From NCBI RefSeq assembly GCF_000238275.3, contig NZ_AHCF03000003.1:1612001-1676000 (forward strand): DNA of 64,000 nt. Reading direction: 5' to 3'. Positions 28,243 to 36,804 of the stretch are shown one piece after another; position 1 is the stretch's first letter, and every line of letters begins with the position of its first letter. The stretch is from Pseudoalteromonas undina. Lineage in GTDB: Bacteria > Pseudomonadota > Gammaproteobacteria > Enterobacterales > Alteromonadaceae. The notes beneath the pieces were generated by a model that was given only the letters and a program-made list of their open reading frames with translations, ran no database searches and had not been told where the DNA came from. The position numbers and the translations under genes were made by a program.

Positions 28243-28767
28243 CTAAGAATCTTTCTTAAGTTGTTTCAAAATATCAAATGGATTTGGTTTATCATCTTCC
28301 GCCTTTAAAACACCAAAGCTGGCAGGCTCTGCTGTATAACTGCATGAAGCTTCGTTGTGGGTAGGCACTAATGGCACTGCTAAAATAAGTTCGTCTTCGA
28401 TTAGCTCAAATACGTCTATTTCACCATTTTCATCAAGTGCTACTTCGTCGTAGCTTTCTGGAAGATCATCTGACTCTGCATCCAAACCGACTGGCGAATA
28501 CACAAAGTCTTGATCCAAATCCAACCCTAAATCACCATTACAACGTTGACAAGTTACAGTTACGTGTGTGGACAAATTGCCACTAATCACAACTAAACCT
28601 TGCTCATCGTTTTTGCAATGAATTTTTACCGCTATTTCACCTACTTCTTCCTGGATAACCCCTCGTAAACGAGGAAGTTTCTCAAGCGGTACAACGCCGT
28701 CATACTTTAAACGATGCTGAGCTGCTTTGCCCGGATGAAGGGTGATGGGAATTTTCACCTTTTGCAT
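28243..28767 (-). CDS. yceD: YceD/DUF177 family protein (23S rRNA accumulation protein)
   Basis: A 174-residue acidic protein with the DUF177 pattern: KIPITLHPGKAAQHRLKYDGVV, VTCQRCNGDLGLDL (CxxC pair) and the ENGEIDVFELIEDELILAVPLVP region followed by HNEASC. The homologue in E. coli and in plants is needed for normal 23S rRNA accumulation. It lies 9 bp upstream of rpmF in the same direction, the conserved pairing. Confidence 0.93.
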   Translation of the reverse strand: MQKVKIPITLHPGKAAQHRLKYDGVVPLEKLPRLRGVIQEEVGEIAVKIHCKNDEQGLVVISGNLSTHVTVTCQRCNGDLGLDLDQDFVYSPVGLDAESDDLPESYDEVALDENGEIDVFELIEDELILAVPLVPTHNEASCSYTAEPASFGVLKAEDDKPNPFDILKQLKKDS

Positions 28768-28851
28768 AGGGGCTGCATCATATAGATAGTTAGTAAGTTA
28801 GTCAAAGTAAAAAACCAATTTTACGTTGTTTTTCACGTGTTTTACTCACGG

Positions 28852-28889
28852 ATCTGATTTATCCTAACTCAATCTGATTTACGTTAGGA
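28852..28889 (+). promoter_or_regulatory. Direct repeat and hairpin covering the maf translation start region
   Basis: ATCTGATTTA occurs at 28852-28861 and again at 28872-28881, a 20-bp period. TCCTAAC (28862-28868) pairs with GTTAGGA (28883-28889), and the second arm contains the AGGA ribosome binding site of maf. This could be an operator or a translational control hairpin. It could also be chance. Confidence 0.3.
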
Positions 28890-28898
28890 AAACATGCC

Positions 28899-29504
28899 AT
28901 GAAGCACCCCCTTATATTAGCCTCAAGCTCGCCATTTAGGCAGTCTTTATTACAAAAATTTAATCTGCCGTTTGAAACTTTTTCACCGGATGTTGACGAA
29001 ACGCCGCATAAAAACGAAACACCAAGCACGCTTGTTAAGCGCCTCAGTGAATTAAAAGCGGCTGAAGCCATCGATCATTTTGACCAAGGCCTCGCGATTG
29101 GCTCTGATCAGGTTGCTGTATTTGATGGTCAAATATTAGGTAAGCCGCACAATAAAGAAAACGCTATCAAGCAATTGAGCTTATTTAGCGGGCAAACAGT
29201 CACCTTTTTAACTGGCTTATGTGTGTACGATATACATACTAAGCAATGCAAAACCATTGTTGAGCCATTCAATGTAACCTTTAAAACGTTAACAACGGCG
29301 CAAATAAGTGCTTATTGCGATGCAGAGCAACCTTATAACTGTGCAGGAAGTTTTAAAAGTGAAGGCTTGGGTATTTGTTTATTTGAAAGACTCAGTGGTG
29401 ATGATCCAAACAGCTTAATTGGTTTACCACTGATTAAACTCAGCCAATTATTGGCTGAGTTTGGTGTTGATGTGTTAGCAGCGCAAATGCCTAGCGCAAA
29501 TTAA
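28899..29504 (+). CDS. yceF: Maf-like nucleotide pyrophosphatase (YceF type, 7-methyl-GTP)
   Basis: A 201-residue protein with the Maf start [47 protein letters not shown], and the C-terminal [11 protein letters not shown]. The YceF subgroup hydrolyses 7-methyl-GTP and related modified nucleotides, keeping them out of RNA. It is divergent from yceD-rpmF and convergent with the HAD phosphatase gene, whose end it overlaps by 14 bp. The AGGAAAA ribosome site is 5 bp before the ATG. Confidence 0.93.
   Translation: MKHPLILASSSPFRQSLLQKFNLPFETFSPDVDETPHKNETPSTLVKRLSELKAAEAIDHFDQGLAIGSDQVAVFDGQILGKPHNKENAIKQLSLFSGQTVTFLTGLCVYDIHTKQCKTIVEPFNVTFKTLTTAQISAYCDAEQPYNCAGSFKSEGLGICLFERLSGDDPNSLIGLPLIKLSQLLAEFGVDVLAAQMPSAN
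29436..29462 (-). terminator. Perfect hairpin inside the maf 3' end, possible terminator of the HAD-rluC unit
   Basis: A 12-bp perfect stem AAACTCAGCCAA / TTGGCTGAGTTT (29436-29447 with 29451-29462) has a three-base loop. It lies inside the maf coding sequence, 29 bp past the stop codon of the convergent phosphatase gene. On the minus strand it is followed by TTTAATC, a poor T tract. Confidence 0.4.
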
Positions 29505-30168
29505 CTGATTGCCCGAGTAATATATTTTGCAACTGATGATAGTTGTCAGCGGTTGCAATCGGAGTTAATTCTTTTAATTGCGCAGCGTTGTGCACGCCCA
29601 TGGTTACCCCTATTCTATCCATACCTGCGGCTTTTGCCATTGCCATATCTATTTGCGTGTCGCCTATCATTAGCGCTTCATCAACATTTATCCCTAGCTC
29701 TTCAAGCAATTGATAAAGCATATCGGGAGCGGGTTTTGATTTAGCGTCGTCACTGGTTCGCGTAGCACTAAAAAAGTGACGCAACTGGCTTTCATCTAGA
29801 AGGCGTTCCAGTCCTACTCGGCTTTTACCTGTGGCAACCGCCAATATTATGCCTTGATTTTTTAACTCAATGAGTACCTGTGCAACGTGATCAAACACCG
29901 GTGTTGGGGTGGTATCAAGTGCATATTGCTGTTTATAACCTGCAATAAGCGTTTCGTGATGTTCGCTGTGATCAGGAAACAAGGTTGCGATTGCGTTTTC
30001 AAGCGATAAACCAATAATATTTTTACTAGCGGTATCGCTTGGCGGCTCAATATTATGTGATTGGGCACTTTTGCGAATGCAATTAACGATTTTGCTAATT
30101 GAATCCATAATGGTGCCATCCCAATCAAAAATCACCAGCTTGTAATGTTTTATTGGGGTTACGATCAC
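29491..30168 (-). CDS. HAD-family phosphatase (phosphoglycolate phosphatase-like)
   Basis: A 225-residue HAD hydrolase with all four motifs: [10 protein letters not shown] (nucleophile Asp), AVATGKSR, the lysine in [10 protein letters not shown], and [17 protein letters not shown] helical cap lies between motifs I and II, as in the Gph/PGMB group. The substrate is probably a small phosphorylated metabolite. It overlaps the rluC stop by 4 bp, an arrangement seen in many Alteromonadales and pseudomonads, and overlaps maf tail to tail. Confidence 0.88.
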   Translation of the reverse strand: MIVTPIKHYKLVIFDWDGTIMDSISKIVNCIRKSAQSHNIEPPSDTASKNIIGLSLENAIATLFPDHSEHHETLIAGYKQQYALDTTPTPVFDHVAQVLIELKNQGIILAVATGKSRVGLERLLDESQLRHFFSATRTSDDAKSKPAPDMLYQLLEELGINVDEALMIGDTQIDMAMAKAAGMDRIGVTMGVHNAAQLKELTPIATADNYHQLQNILLGQSVNLR

Positions 30169-31124
30169 GCTTTTGCTGCTCTAAGTTTTACTAAACAACT
30201 TGATAGTGCTTTATCAAGCGGTGCTTCTACTCGCATAGTGGTTTCGTTTTTAGGATGGTAAAAGCTTAAATCATGCGCGTGTAGAAATAAGCGGTTTAAA
30301 CCGCGTTTACGCATTGACTCATCAAATCCTTGGTCGCCGTACTTATCATCACAGGCAATAGCATGGCCTTGACACTGAGTATGCACACGAATTTGGTGAG
30401 TACGACCGGTTACAGGGGATGCTTGTACTAATGAGCAATCGTTAAAACGTTCAAGCACTTTAAAACGGGTATGCGACGGTTTGCCCTCGGTATTATCAAC
30501 ACGTACTACGCGCTCACCCGATTTTAGGGTATTTTTACGCAAACCTTCCGTTACATTTTTTGTTTTAGAGTCCCATTGGCCTTCTACCAATGCCCAGTAA
30601 TTTTTTTCCATGGTTTTTTCGCGTAATTGCTCATGCAAAGCGGTCAGCACTGAGCGGCGCTTAGCAATGAGTAAACAACCTGAGGTATCGCGGTCTAAAC
30701 GATGCACAAGCTCTAGGCTGCGCTCTTCTGGGCGTAAAACACGTAATGCTTCAATAAGCCCGTAGCTTAAGCCACTTCCGCCATGCACAGCCATGCCTGA
30801 TGGCTTGTTAATAACAATCAGGTATTTATCTTCAAATAATATATCGTCTTCGAGGCGCGTTACTTTATCGAGTTTTGAGGGTACAAACTCTTCACGTTCT
30901 GACACTCTAATTGGCGGTATACGAATAACGTCGTCTAGCTGCAATTTATAAACAGGCTTAATACGTTTTTTATTTACACGCACCTCACCCTTACGAAGAA
31001 TTTTGTAAACTGCGCTTTTAGGCACCCCTTTTAAATGGGTAATAAGAAAGTTATCAATACGCTGACCTAAGTGGTCTTCGTTGATAGTGACAAAAGTTAC
31101 TTGTAAGCCGGTTTTTTCTGACAT
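30165..31124 (-). CDS. rluC: 23S rRNA pseudouridine synthase RluC
   Basis: A 319-residue RluA-family enzyme. An N-terminal S4 domain (LGQRIDNFLITHLKGVPKSAVYKILRKGEVRVN region, residues about 18-50) precedes the catalytic domain with the aspartate in HRLDRDTSGCLL, then GRTHQIRVH and LFLHA. RluC makes pseudouridines 955, 2504 and 2580 in E. coli 23S rRNA. Divergent placement from rne is the same as in E. coli, which favours RluC over other RluA paralogues. Confidence 0.95.
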   Translation of the reverse strand: MSEKTGLQVTFVTINEDHLGQRIDNFLITHLKGVPKSAVYKILRKGEVRVNKKRIKPVYKLQLDDVIRIPPIRVSEREEFVPSKLDKVTRLEDDILFEDKYLIVINKPSGMAVHGGSGLSYGLIEALRVLRPEERSLELVHRLDRDTSGCLLIAKRRSVLTALHEQLREKTMEKNYWALVEGQWDSKTKNVTEGLRKNTLKSGERVVRVDNTEGKPSHTRFKVLERFNDCSLVQASPVTGRTHQIRVHTQCQGHAIACDDKYGDQGFDESMRKRGLNRLFLHAHDLSFYHPKNETTMRVEAPLDKALSSCLVKLRAAKA

Positions 31125-31899
31125 TGCCTAATCACTGATTTAAGTAAAATAATTTAGTTGCTAACACGGTTATAATAGTGGGATAATCAGCAGCGCAAAT
31201 ATTTAGTATTTGCAAATAACAACGGTGCTTTTTAACACAACAAAACATTCGTGATGCACATTCTGGGTAACCGATCATACAGATCCGAGTTAAGTTTTCC
31301 AAAGCTTTTATACATACCCAGTTAACACGTGCGCACAACTAACGGCAATGCGCGTAATATATTGCTGGTTAAGTTTGAACATGAATTGATTTTTAATGTG
31401 ATAGTAAAAGCAATGAACAGATAATTTGTCTGATAGTGACGGCGTAAAAACACGCCGTTCAGAATTCGCTCAAATATTGTAGTAGTACCGTACAGCAGCT
31501 TATTTAGAACTAAAAAAATCTAATAAATAAGCGTTCATTAACATCGGTAGCGATTTTTGCTCATAAAATAGATAACGGTAGTTTTAAAAACGAAACTATG
31601 GTTTGAACCTAAAGAGCCCTACGCACCTAATATGAATGCATTTAACAAGATTGATATGACAGGCCAACTTCTGGATAAAACGTGTATTGAGCTAAATAGC
31701 CGACACATTTGAATCCTTTTAGAATTTAATAGCGTGATAACACCCTATTGTTTGCCGGCATTTAAAATACTGCGTACCAAAATACAGAGCCGTTCCGTTA
31801 AAGACCCAGTCGTGAGGCTGCACATTCTAAAAATAGGAACACCTGAACAGGCGAGAAAAACATCGTCATGTCAGCGACATAAACTAGTAGAGTAACATT
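31125..31899. other. rluC-rne intergenic region, probable long RNase E leader
   Basis: 775 bp without a credible gene; the longest frame (68 codons, minus strand) looks non-coding. RNase E genes in gammaproteobacteria have long structured 5' leaders used for autoregulation, and this gap fits that. A hairpin ACGGCGT / ACGCCGT with loop AAAAAC lies at 31439-31458, and a short one, ATGTC / GACAT, at 31868-31880 just before the rne ribosome site. TATAAT at 31169-31174 is a possible -10 box without a clear -35. Confidence 0.5.
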
Positions 31900-34800
31900 A
31901 TGAAACGTATGCTAATCAATGCAACGCAGCAAGAAGAAATGCGCGTAGCACTGGTTGACGGCCAGCGCCTATATGATTTAGATATAGAAAGCCCAGGTCA
32001 CGAACAGAAAAAAGCCAATATTTATAAAGGCAAAATCACACGCATTGAACCATCTTTAGAAGCAGCATTTGTTGATTACGGTGCTGATCGTCATGGTTTC
32101 CTTCCATTAAAAGAAATTGCTCGTACTTACTTCCCGCAAGGTTACACCTTCCATGGTCGTCCGAATATTCGCGACGTGATCAAAGAAGGTCAAGAAGTAA
32201 TAGTACAAGTTGATAAAGAAGAGCGCGGCCAAAAAGGTGCAGCATTAACTACTTTTATCAGCGTTGCCGGCAGCTACTTAGTGCTTATGCCAAACAACCC
32301 TCGCGCTGGCGGTATTTCTCGCCGTATCGAAGGTGATGAGCGTACTGAACTTAAAGAGTCGCTAAGCCGTTTAGAACTACCTAAAGGTATGGGCTTAATT
32401 GTACGTACTGCGGGTGTTGGTAAATCGTTTGAAGAACTAAACTACGATTTAAAAGCATTATTAGTCCACTGGGAAGCCATTCAACAAGCGGCAGACAGTG
32501 CTAAAGCGCCATTCTTAATTCACCAAGAAAGTAACGTTATTTTCCGCGCTATTCGCGATTATTTACGTCGTGACATTGGCGAAATTTTAATTGATAAACC
32601 ACGTGTTTTTGAAGAAGCTAAAGCGCACATTGAGCGTTTTCGTCCTGACTTTATGAGCCGCGTTAAGCTTTATCAAGGTGACACACCATTATTTACGCAT
32701 TACCAAATTGAAAGCCAAATTGAGTCTGCGTTCCAACGTGAAGTGCGTTTACCGTCAGGCGGTTCAATTGTTATTGACCCTACTGAAGCACTTACCTCTA
32801 TTGATATCAACTCGTCTAAAGCAACAAAAGGCGGTGATATTGAAGAAACAGCACTTAACACCAACCTAGAAGCAGCGGATGAAATTGCACGTCAACTTCG
32901 TTTACGTGACTTAGGTGGTTTAATTGTTATCGACTTTATTGATATGACACCTCCACGTCATCAACGTGAAGTAGAAAACCGCTTAAAAGATGCTGCTCGC
33001 CCAGATCGTGCCCGTGTACAAATTGGCAAAATTTCGCGCTTTGGTTTACTTGAAATGTCGCGTCAGCGATTACGCCCTTCACTAGGTGAAGCAAGCCAAG
33101 GTGTTTGTCCACGTTGTAGTGGTCAAGGTACTATTCGTTCAAACGAGTCAATTGCACTATCAATTTTACGCTTGATTGAAGAAGAAGCAATTAAAGACAA
33201 CACTGCACAAGTAAACGCACAAGTGCCTGTTGCCGTTGCCGCTTATTTATTAAATGAGCAACGTCGTAGCGTTCACCGCATTGAAAAGCATCATAAATGT
33301 GATGTAGTGATTATTCCTAATCAACACATGGAAACACCACATTACGAAGTTATGCGTTTACGTAAAGACGAAACACTTGAAACAGTAAGTTATGAGCAAG
33401 TTGTTGCGCCTGAGCCTGAAGCATTTGAAATGTCTAAATCGCCAGCAGCACCTGTACGTGAAGAGCCGAAGCTTAAAGGTGTCGTTATGCCTTCTAGCCC
33501 TGCTCCACAAGCAGCAGCAAAAGCTGCGCCAGTAGTAGAAGCAAAAGCTGAAATTGGCTTATTTACTGCACTTGGAAAATGGATTAAGTCGTTATTTGCA
33601 AGTGAAAGTGAGCAAACAACACAAGAGTCTACAGATAAGAAATCTCAAGAGCGTGCCAATAACAACCGTGGCAATGATAATCGTCGTCGAAACAACAACC
33701 AACGTCGTCGCAATAATAACCCACGTAATAAACCACGCAACGAACGTAATACAGAGTCTGAAACTAAAAATGAGTCAGCACCTGTAAATGATACGCCAGA
33801 AAAGAATGAGAACCGCAATAAGCGCCGTCGTAATTCAAATACGCGTAAACGTCCTGAGCATAAAACAGAAGATAAAACGCAAGTAAAAGCAGAGGCAACT
33901 CAAAAAGCTGATACTGCACCTAAATCTGATAAGAATGCAGAGCCAAAAGAGCAAAAGCCTAAAGTACGTCGTCAACGTCGTAATTTACGCAAAAAAGTTC
34001 GCGTACAAGACGAAAGTGCTGAGCAAGTTCAAACAATAGAACAACCTGTTGAGCAACCTGTGGTGAAAGAAGAAAAGCCACAAGTGAAAGAGCAAGCACC
34101 TGTTGTTGAAAAGCAAACGCCTGTATCAGATGAAAAAGCACCTGCACCTGCTAAAGAACAAGCAGAAGCTGTTGTTGATTCAAACGATAACGCAGTATCA
34201 CAAGATGAAGAACAAGAGCAAACACGCACTCGTTCACGTCGTTCACCACGTCATCTTCGTGCATCAGGTCAGCGTCGTCGTCGCCCTGAAGGTGAAAACG
34301 CGCAAGAAAAGTCTGATGAAGCGCCTGCGTTTGTACCCGTTGCTGATCAAGCTGCAGCTGAATATGAAGCAGAGCTAAAAGCAAAAGCACATAAAACGGC
34401 CGTTGATGCCTCTGATGCAGTTGAGCAAAACATTGTTGAAGAAGAATTAGCGAAAACTGAAGAACCAGTAAAAACTGCAGAGCCAGTAAAAACTGAAGAA
34501 CCAGTAAAAACTGAAGAACCAGTAAAAACTGAAGAACCAGTGAAAGCTGAAGAACCAGTGAAAGCTGAAGAGCCAGTTAAAGCTGAAGAGCCAGTTAAAG
34601 CTGAAGAACCAGTAAAAACTGAAGAACCAGTGAAAACTGAAGAACCAGTGAAAACTGAAGAACCAGTGAAAACTGAAGAACCAGTGAAAGCTGAAGAACC
34701 AGTGAAAACTGAGGAACCAGTAAAAACTGAAGAACCAGTAAAAACTGAAGAACCAGTGCAAACTGAAGAGCCAGTAAAAACTGAAGAACAAGTGCAAACT

Positions 34801-35133
34801 GAAGAAGTCGCTATTGAAGCAGAAACCGCACCGGTTAGTGCTACTGAAACACCTGTAGAAGCTAAAGAAGCGCCTTTAGTTGAAAGTCAGCCTGAGAAAG
34901 TGTCGCAAGCGAGCTCAGCTAATGTAAACGCTAAAACAGTGATTACAGCTGGACATGCAAGTGCGCCAATGGCACAGCCAACACCTGTAGCTGATAGCGA
35001 AATCAAGCATACATCAGTTGCAATGGCACATGACAAGCGTGAGTTAATCCCTGACAGTGGCCTTCGCCCTGGCTCGGTAAAACCTGCAGGTCGTGCTAGC
35101 TCAGCAATGACTAAAACACTTAATGCTGAATAA
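31900..35133 (+). CDS. rne: Ribonuclease E
   Basis: A 1077-residue endoribonuclease. The N-terminal catalytic half has an S1 domain (about 36-120), the DNase-I-like region with [10 protein letters not shown] and IVIDFIDM (the metal-binding aspartates), and the zinc-link CPRC at 403-406. An amphipathic helix [15 protein letters not shown] at 553-567 matches the membrane-targeting segment of E. coli RNase E. The scaffold half has arginine-rich RNA-binding stretches, a 19-unit TEEPVK-type repeat and a C-terminal [13 protein letters not shown] region resembling the PNPase-binding tail. It starts RNA decay and processes rRNA. A strong terminator follows. Confidence 0.97.
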   Translation: MKRMLINATQQEEMRVALVDGQRLYDLDIESPGHEQKKANIYKGKITRIEPSLEAAFVDYGADRHGFLPLKEIARTYFPQGYTFHGRPNIRDVIKEGQEVIVQVDKEERGQKGAALTTFISVAGSYLVLMPNNPRAGGISRRIEGDERTELKESLSRLELPKGMGLIVRTAGVGKSFEELNYDLKALLVHWEAIQQAADSAKAPFLIHQESNVIFRAIRDYLRRDIGEILIDKPRVFEEAKAHIERFRPDFMSRVKLYQGDTPLFTHYQIESQIESAFQREVRLPSGGSIVIDPTEALTSIDINSSKATKGGDIEETALNTNLEAADEIARQLRLRDLGGLIVIDFIDMTPPRHQREVENRLKDAARPDRARVQIGKISRFGLLEMSRQRLRPSLGEASQGVCPRCSGQGTIRSNESIALSILRLIEEEAIKDNTAQVNAQVPVAVAAYLLNEQRRSVHRIEKHHKCDVVIIPNQHMETPHYEVMRLRKDETLETVSYEQVVAPEPEAFEMSKSPAAPVREEPKLKGVVMPSSPAPQAAAKAAPVVEAKAEIGLFTALGKWIKSLFASESEQTTQESTDKKSQERANNNRGNDNRRRNNNQRRRNNNPRNKPRNERNTESETKNESAPVNDTPEKNENRNKRRRNSNTRKRPEHKTEDKTQVKAEATQKADTAPKSDKNAEPKEQKPKVRRQRRNLRKKVRVQDESAEQVQTIEQPVEQPVVKEEKPQVKEQAPVVEKQTPVSDEKAPAPAKEQAEAVVDSNDNAVSQDEEQEQTRTRSRRSPRHLRASGQRRRRPEGENAQEKSDEAPAFVPVADQAAAEYEAELKAKAHKTAVDASDAVEQNIVEEELAKTEEPVKTAEPVKTEEPVKTEEPVKTEEPVKAEEPVKAEEPVKAEEPVKAEEPVKTEEPVKTEEPVKTEEPVKTEEPVKAEEPVKTEEPVKTEEPVKTEEPVQTEEPVKTEEQVQTEEVAIEAETAPVSATETPVEAKEAPLVESQPEKVSQASSANVNAKTVITAGHASAPMAQPTPVADSEIKHTSVAMAHDKRELIPDSGLRPGSVKPAGRASSAMTKTLNAE
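34456..34797 (+). repeat. 18-bp tandem repeat inside rne
   Basis: Nineteen consecutive 18-bp units encode T/A-E-E-P-V-K/Q with no phase breaks. Sixteen units have K at the last position except near the end, where Q appears, and A replaces T in five units. The run is strongly charged and probably an extended spacer in the scaffold region. Such a repeat is prone to length change by slippage in 6-residue steps that keep the frame. Confidence 0.95.
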
Positions 35134-35155
35134 GCACTAAGTTTAGTTAACAGCT

Positions 35156-35192
35156 AAAAAAACCGCGTTAATTGATTTTAACGCGGTTTTTT
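35156..35192 (+). terminator. Strong terminator after rne
   Basis: An 11-bp stem AACCGCGTTAA / TTAACGCGGTT (35161-35171 with 35178-35188) with a six-base loop, preceded by an A run and followed by six T. It lies about 25 bp after the rne stop codon. Confidence 0.92.
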
Positions 35193-35226
35193 ATTGCCTG
35201 ATATTTATGTAACTCGCAACGGGGTT

Positions 35227-35247
35227 CGGGCTGCGAGGAGCGGGTTA
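35227..35247. repeat. Half copy of the REP-like repeat
   Basis: The 21 bases from CGGGCTGCG to CGGGTTA match the left arm of the copy at 16728-16788 at 18 positions. The right arm is missing. Confidence 0.55.
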
Positions 35248-35438
35248 AGGTTAAAACATTTGAAGCTTCGCTTCACACGTGAGCAAGCTCTACGTCTACC
35301 AGTTATCTGCTAATACCTGTTTTATCTTCTCATTTAATCCTCATTCTCTTCTCTCCGTGCAATTAGATCTTAAGAAAATTATGCACAAAGAGAGCTAAGA
35401 GACGCTGCGCTTTTAGAGGGTAAAGTTACAATCGAAGG

Positions 35439-35499
35439 TTAACGGGCTGTGGGGATCGGGTTACGAGCCTGAGCCCGAAACCCGTAGCTCGCCGCCCGC
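35439..35499. repeat. REP-like GC-rich palindromic repeat, copy 2
   Basis: A 61-bp copy of the element at 16728-16788, differing at about nine positions. It has the same palindromic build around CGGGTT...AACCCG. It lies 8 bp beyond the stop codon of yejK, so it may stabilise or terminate that transcript. Confidence 0.75.
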
Positions 35500-35506
35500 C
35501 GTGAGT

Positions 35507-36523
35507 TTAATCTTGCTCTTGTTCCATGAAACGTTGCAGTTGGTCTTTAAGGTTTGGCGGAATGCCCTTGATCACTAAAGTATCAGTGGCTTCATTATAA
35601 GTTACACGCTCACCTAAATGCTTACGCTCAAAACTAATGCTCACACCGCCACCTAAGCCTGAAAACTTCACCATACTCGTTACTGTTTTCTTATCGACTG
35701 GGAATGACTCTTCTAGGTCATAGCTTTGCTCTTTACAAAAGCTCTCAAACGGGTTGTCGTCGCCTTTAGTCAGCGTTGCTGAAAGCTCACTTACATTAGC
35801 CTCTTCGCCAGTAGTGACACAGTCGTTACAATAATCAAATACTTGCTTACGTAAATCGTCTTTTTCAGACTTATCAAATTCTTGCTCTGATAAGTAGTCT
35901 TCTACCGCGTTTAGCATTACTTGGCTTTGTTGCTTAGGATCAATGCCCTCTTCACAACCTAAGAAATCTAAAAAGAAGTCAGCCACTTTTCGCCCTGCAC
36001 GACCTTTAATAAACGAAATATAACGATTATCGTCTGCTTGAGTATCCCATGCTGTTAAATCGATGCGAGCAGCCAATTGCATACGCGAAATATCTAAATG
36101 GCGCGATGCGGCTAAATCAAGCTCTGAAGTCATGGAGTAGTGCTCTTTAATGTTGATCATGGCAATCAACATATAATCAGTAGCCACGTACTGATAATGA
36201 CAAAATACTAAGTAGCCAGTTTCATTAAAGGCGTATTTATCTAACTCTTCTTTTAATACCGTTGATGCCTGCTCGGTCATATGCCAAAAGCCAAGCTCAT
36301 TATTACGATAGCTTTGCATAGTAGAGGCAACAATACTGTTTTTTTCGCCACTAAAAGCACAAAAACCTTTGCCTGGCTTGCCGTTGTAGGCGTGGTGTAA
36401 TTGCTCAATGAATACAGCAACTTTGTCGTTGATCATCATTTCGTCGTTGCGAAGGTGAATTTGGGTGTCGTCATCTTTTTTGTCTACATAGTGCACGACT
36501 AATTTTTTAACATCTATTGCCAT
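35507..36523 (-). CDS. yejK: Nucleoid-associated protein YejK/NdpA
   Basis: The 338-residue protein matches the 37-kDa nucleoid-associated family in length and in segments such as KVAVFIEQLHHAYNGKPGKGFCAF, IKGRAGRKVADFFLDFLGCEEGIDPKQQSQ, SFERKHLGERV and LVIKGIPPNLKDQL. The E. coli protein associates with the nucleoid and has been reported to bind topoisomerase IV. It is divergent from yejL-yejM, exactly the enterobacterial layout. A REP-like repeat lies at its 3' end. Confidence 0.95.
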   Translation of the reverse strand: MAIDVKKLVVHYVDKKDDDTQIHLRNDEMMINDKVAVFIEQLHHAYNGKPGKGFCAFSGEKNSIVASTMQSYRNNELGFWHMTEQASTVLKEELDKYAFNETGYLVFCHYQYVATDYMLIAMINIKEHYSMTSELDLAASRHLDISRMQLAARIDLTAWDTQADDNRYISFIKGRAGRKVADFFLDFLGCEEGIDPKQQSQVMLNAVEDYLSEQEFDKSEKDDLRKQVFDYCNDCVTTGEEANVSELSATLTKGDDNPFESFCKEQSYDLEESFPVDKKTVTSMVKFSGLGGGVSISFERKHLGERVTYNEATDTLVIKGIPPNLKDQLQRFMEQEQD

Positions 36524-36586
36524 CTTTGTTTTTCACGCCTCTGGTGTTAAAATACGGGAATATAACTATTTTTATTGAACCAACTG

Positions 36587-36799
36587 ATGCCAATCTTATC
36601 AAAATACTCTAATGAAGAAGTAGAACAAATCGTCGATCAGCTTATTGATGTTTTATCAAAACACAATGCGCCGGTTGATTTAAGTCTTATGTGTTTAGGA
36701 AATTCTATCACGCATATCTTAAAAGAGCATGTACCAACAGGGAAAAGACAAGCTGTTACTGAGAACTTTGCAAAAGCACTCGCTCAGTCGGTTAAATAA
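36587..36799 (+). CDS. yejL: YejL/UPF0352 family protein
   Basis: From the ATG at 36587 the protein is 70 residues: MPILSKYSNEEVEQIVDQLI, then APVDLSLMCLGNSITHIL and RQAVTENFAKALAQSV. This is the UPF0352 pattern, mostly helical. A TTG four codons upstream would give a longer form, but enterobacterial YejL starts at MPQ-type sequence. Function is unknown; the gene is always next to yejK and yejM and lies 5 bp before yejM here. Confidence 0.92.
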   Translation: MPILSKYSNEEVEQIVDQLIDVLSKHNAPVDLSLMCLGNSITHILKEHVPTGKRQAVTENFAKALAQSVK

Positions 36800-36804
36800 A
36801 CTCT

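Larger units (their letters stand above)
35193..35506. other. Intergenic region with REP-like repeats between rne and yejK
   Basis: No gene is seen here. It holds a half copy (35227-35247) and a full copy (35439-35499) of the GC-rich repeat described at 16728-16788, plus a small hairpin TGAAGC / GCTTCA (35261-35275). The repeats flank about 190 bp of unremarkable sequence. Confidence 0.6.

Noticed and set aside
31132..31338. 68-codon frame on the minus strand upstream of rluC
   Set aside because: Cysteine-rich, chance-like composition, no ribosome site; lies in the expected regulatory gap.
34447..34797. A 116-codon frame on the minus strand rich in Phe, Trp and Ser
   Set aside because: It is the antisense shadow of the 18-bp tandem repeat in rne; its repetitive sequence follows wholly from the sense codons.
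34456..34797. Tandem repeat considered as a CRISPR array
   Set aside because: Units are contiguous with no spacers, encode a regular peptide in frame and lie within rne.
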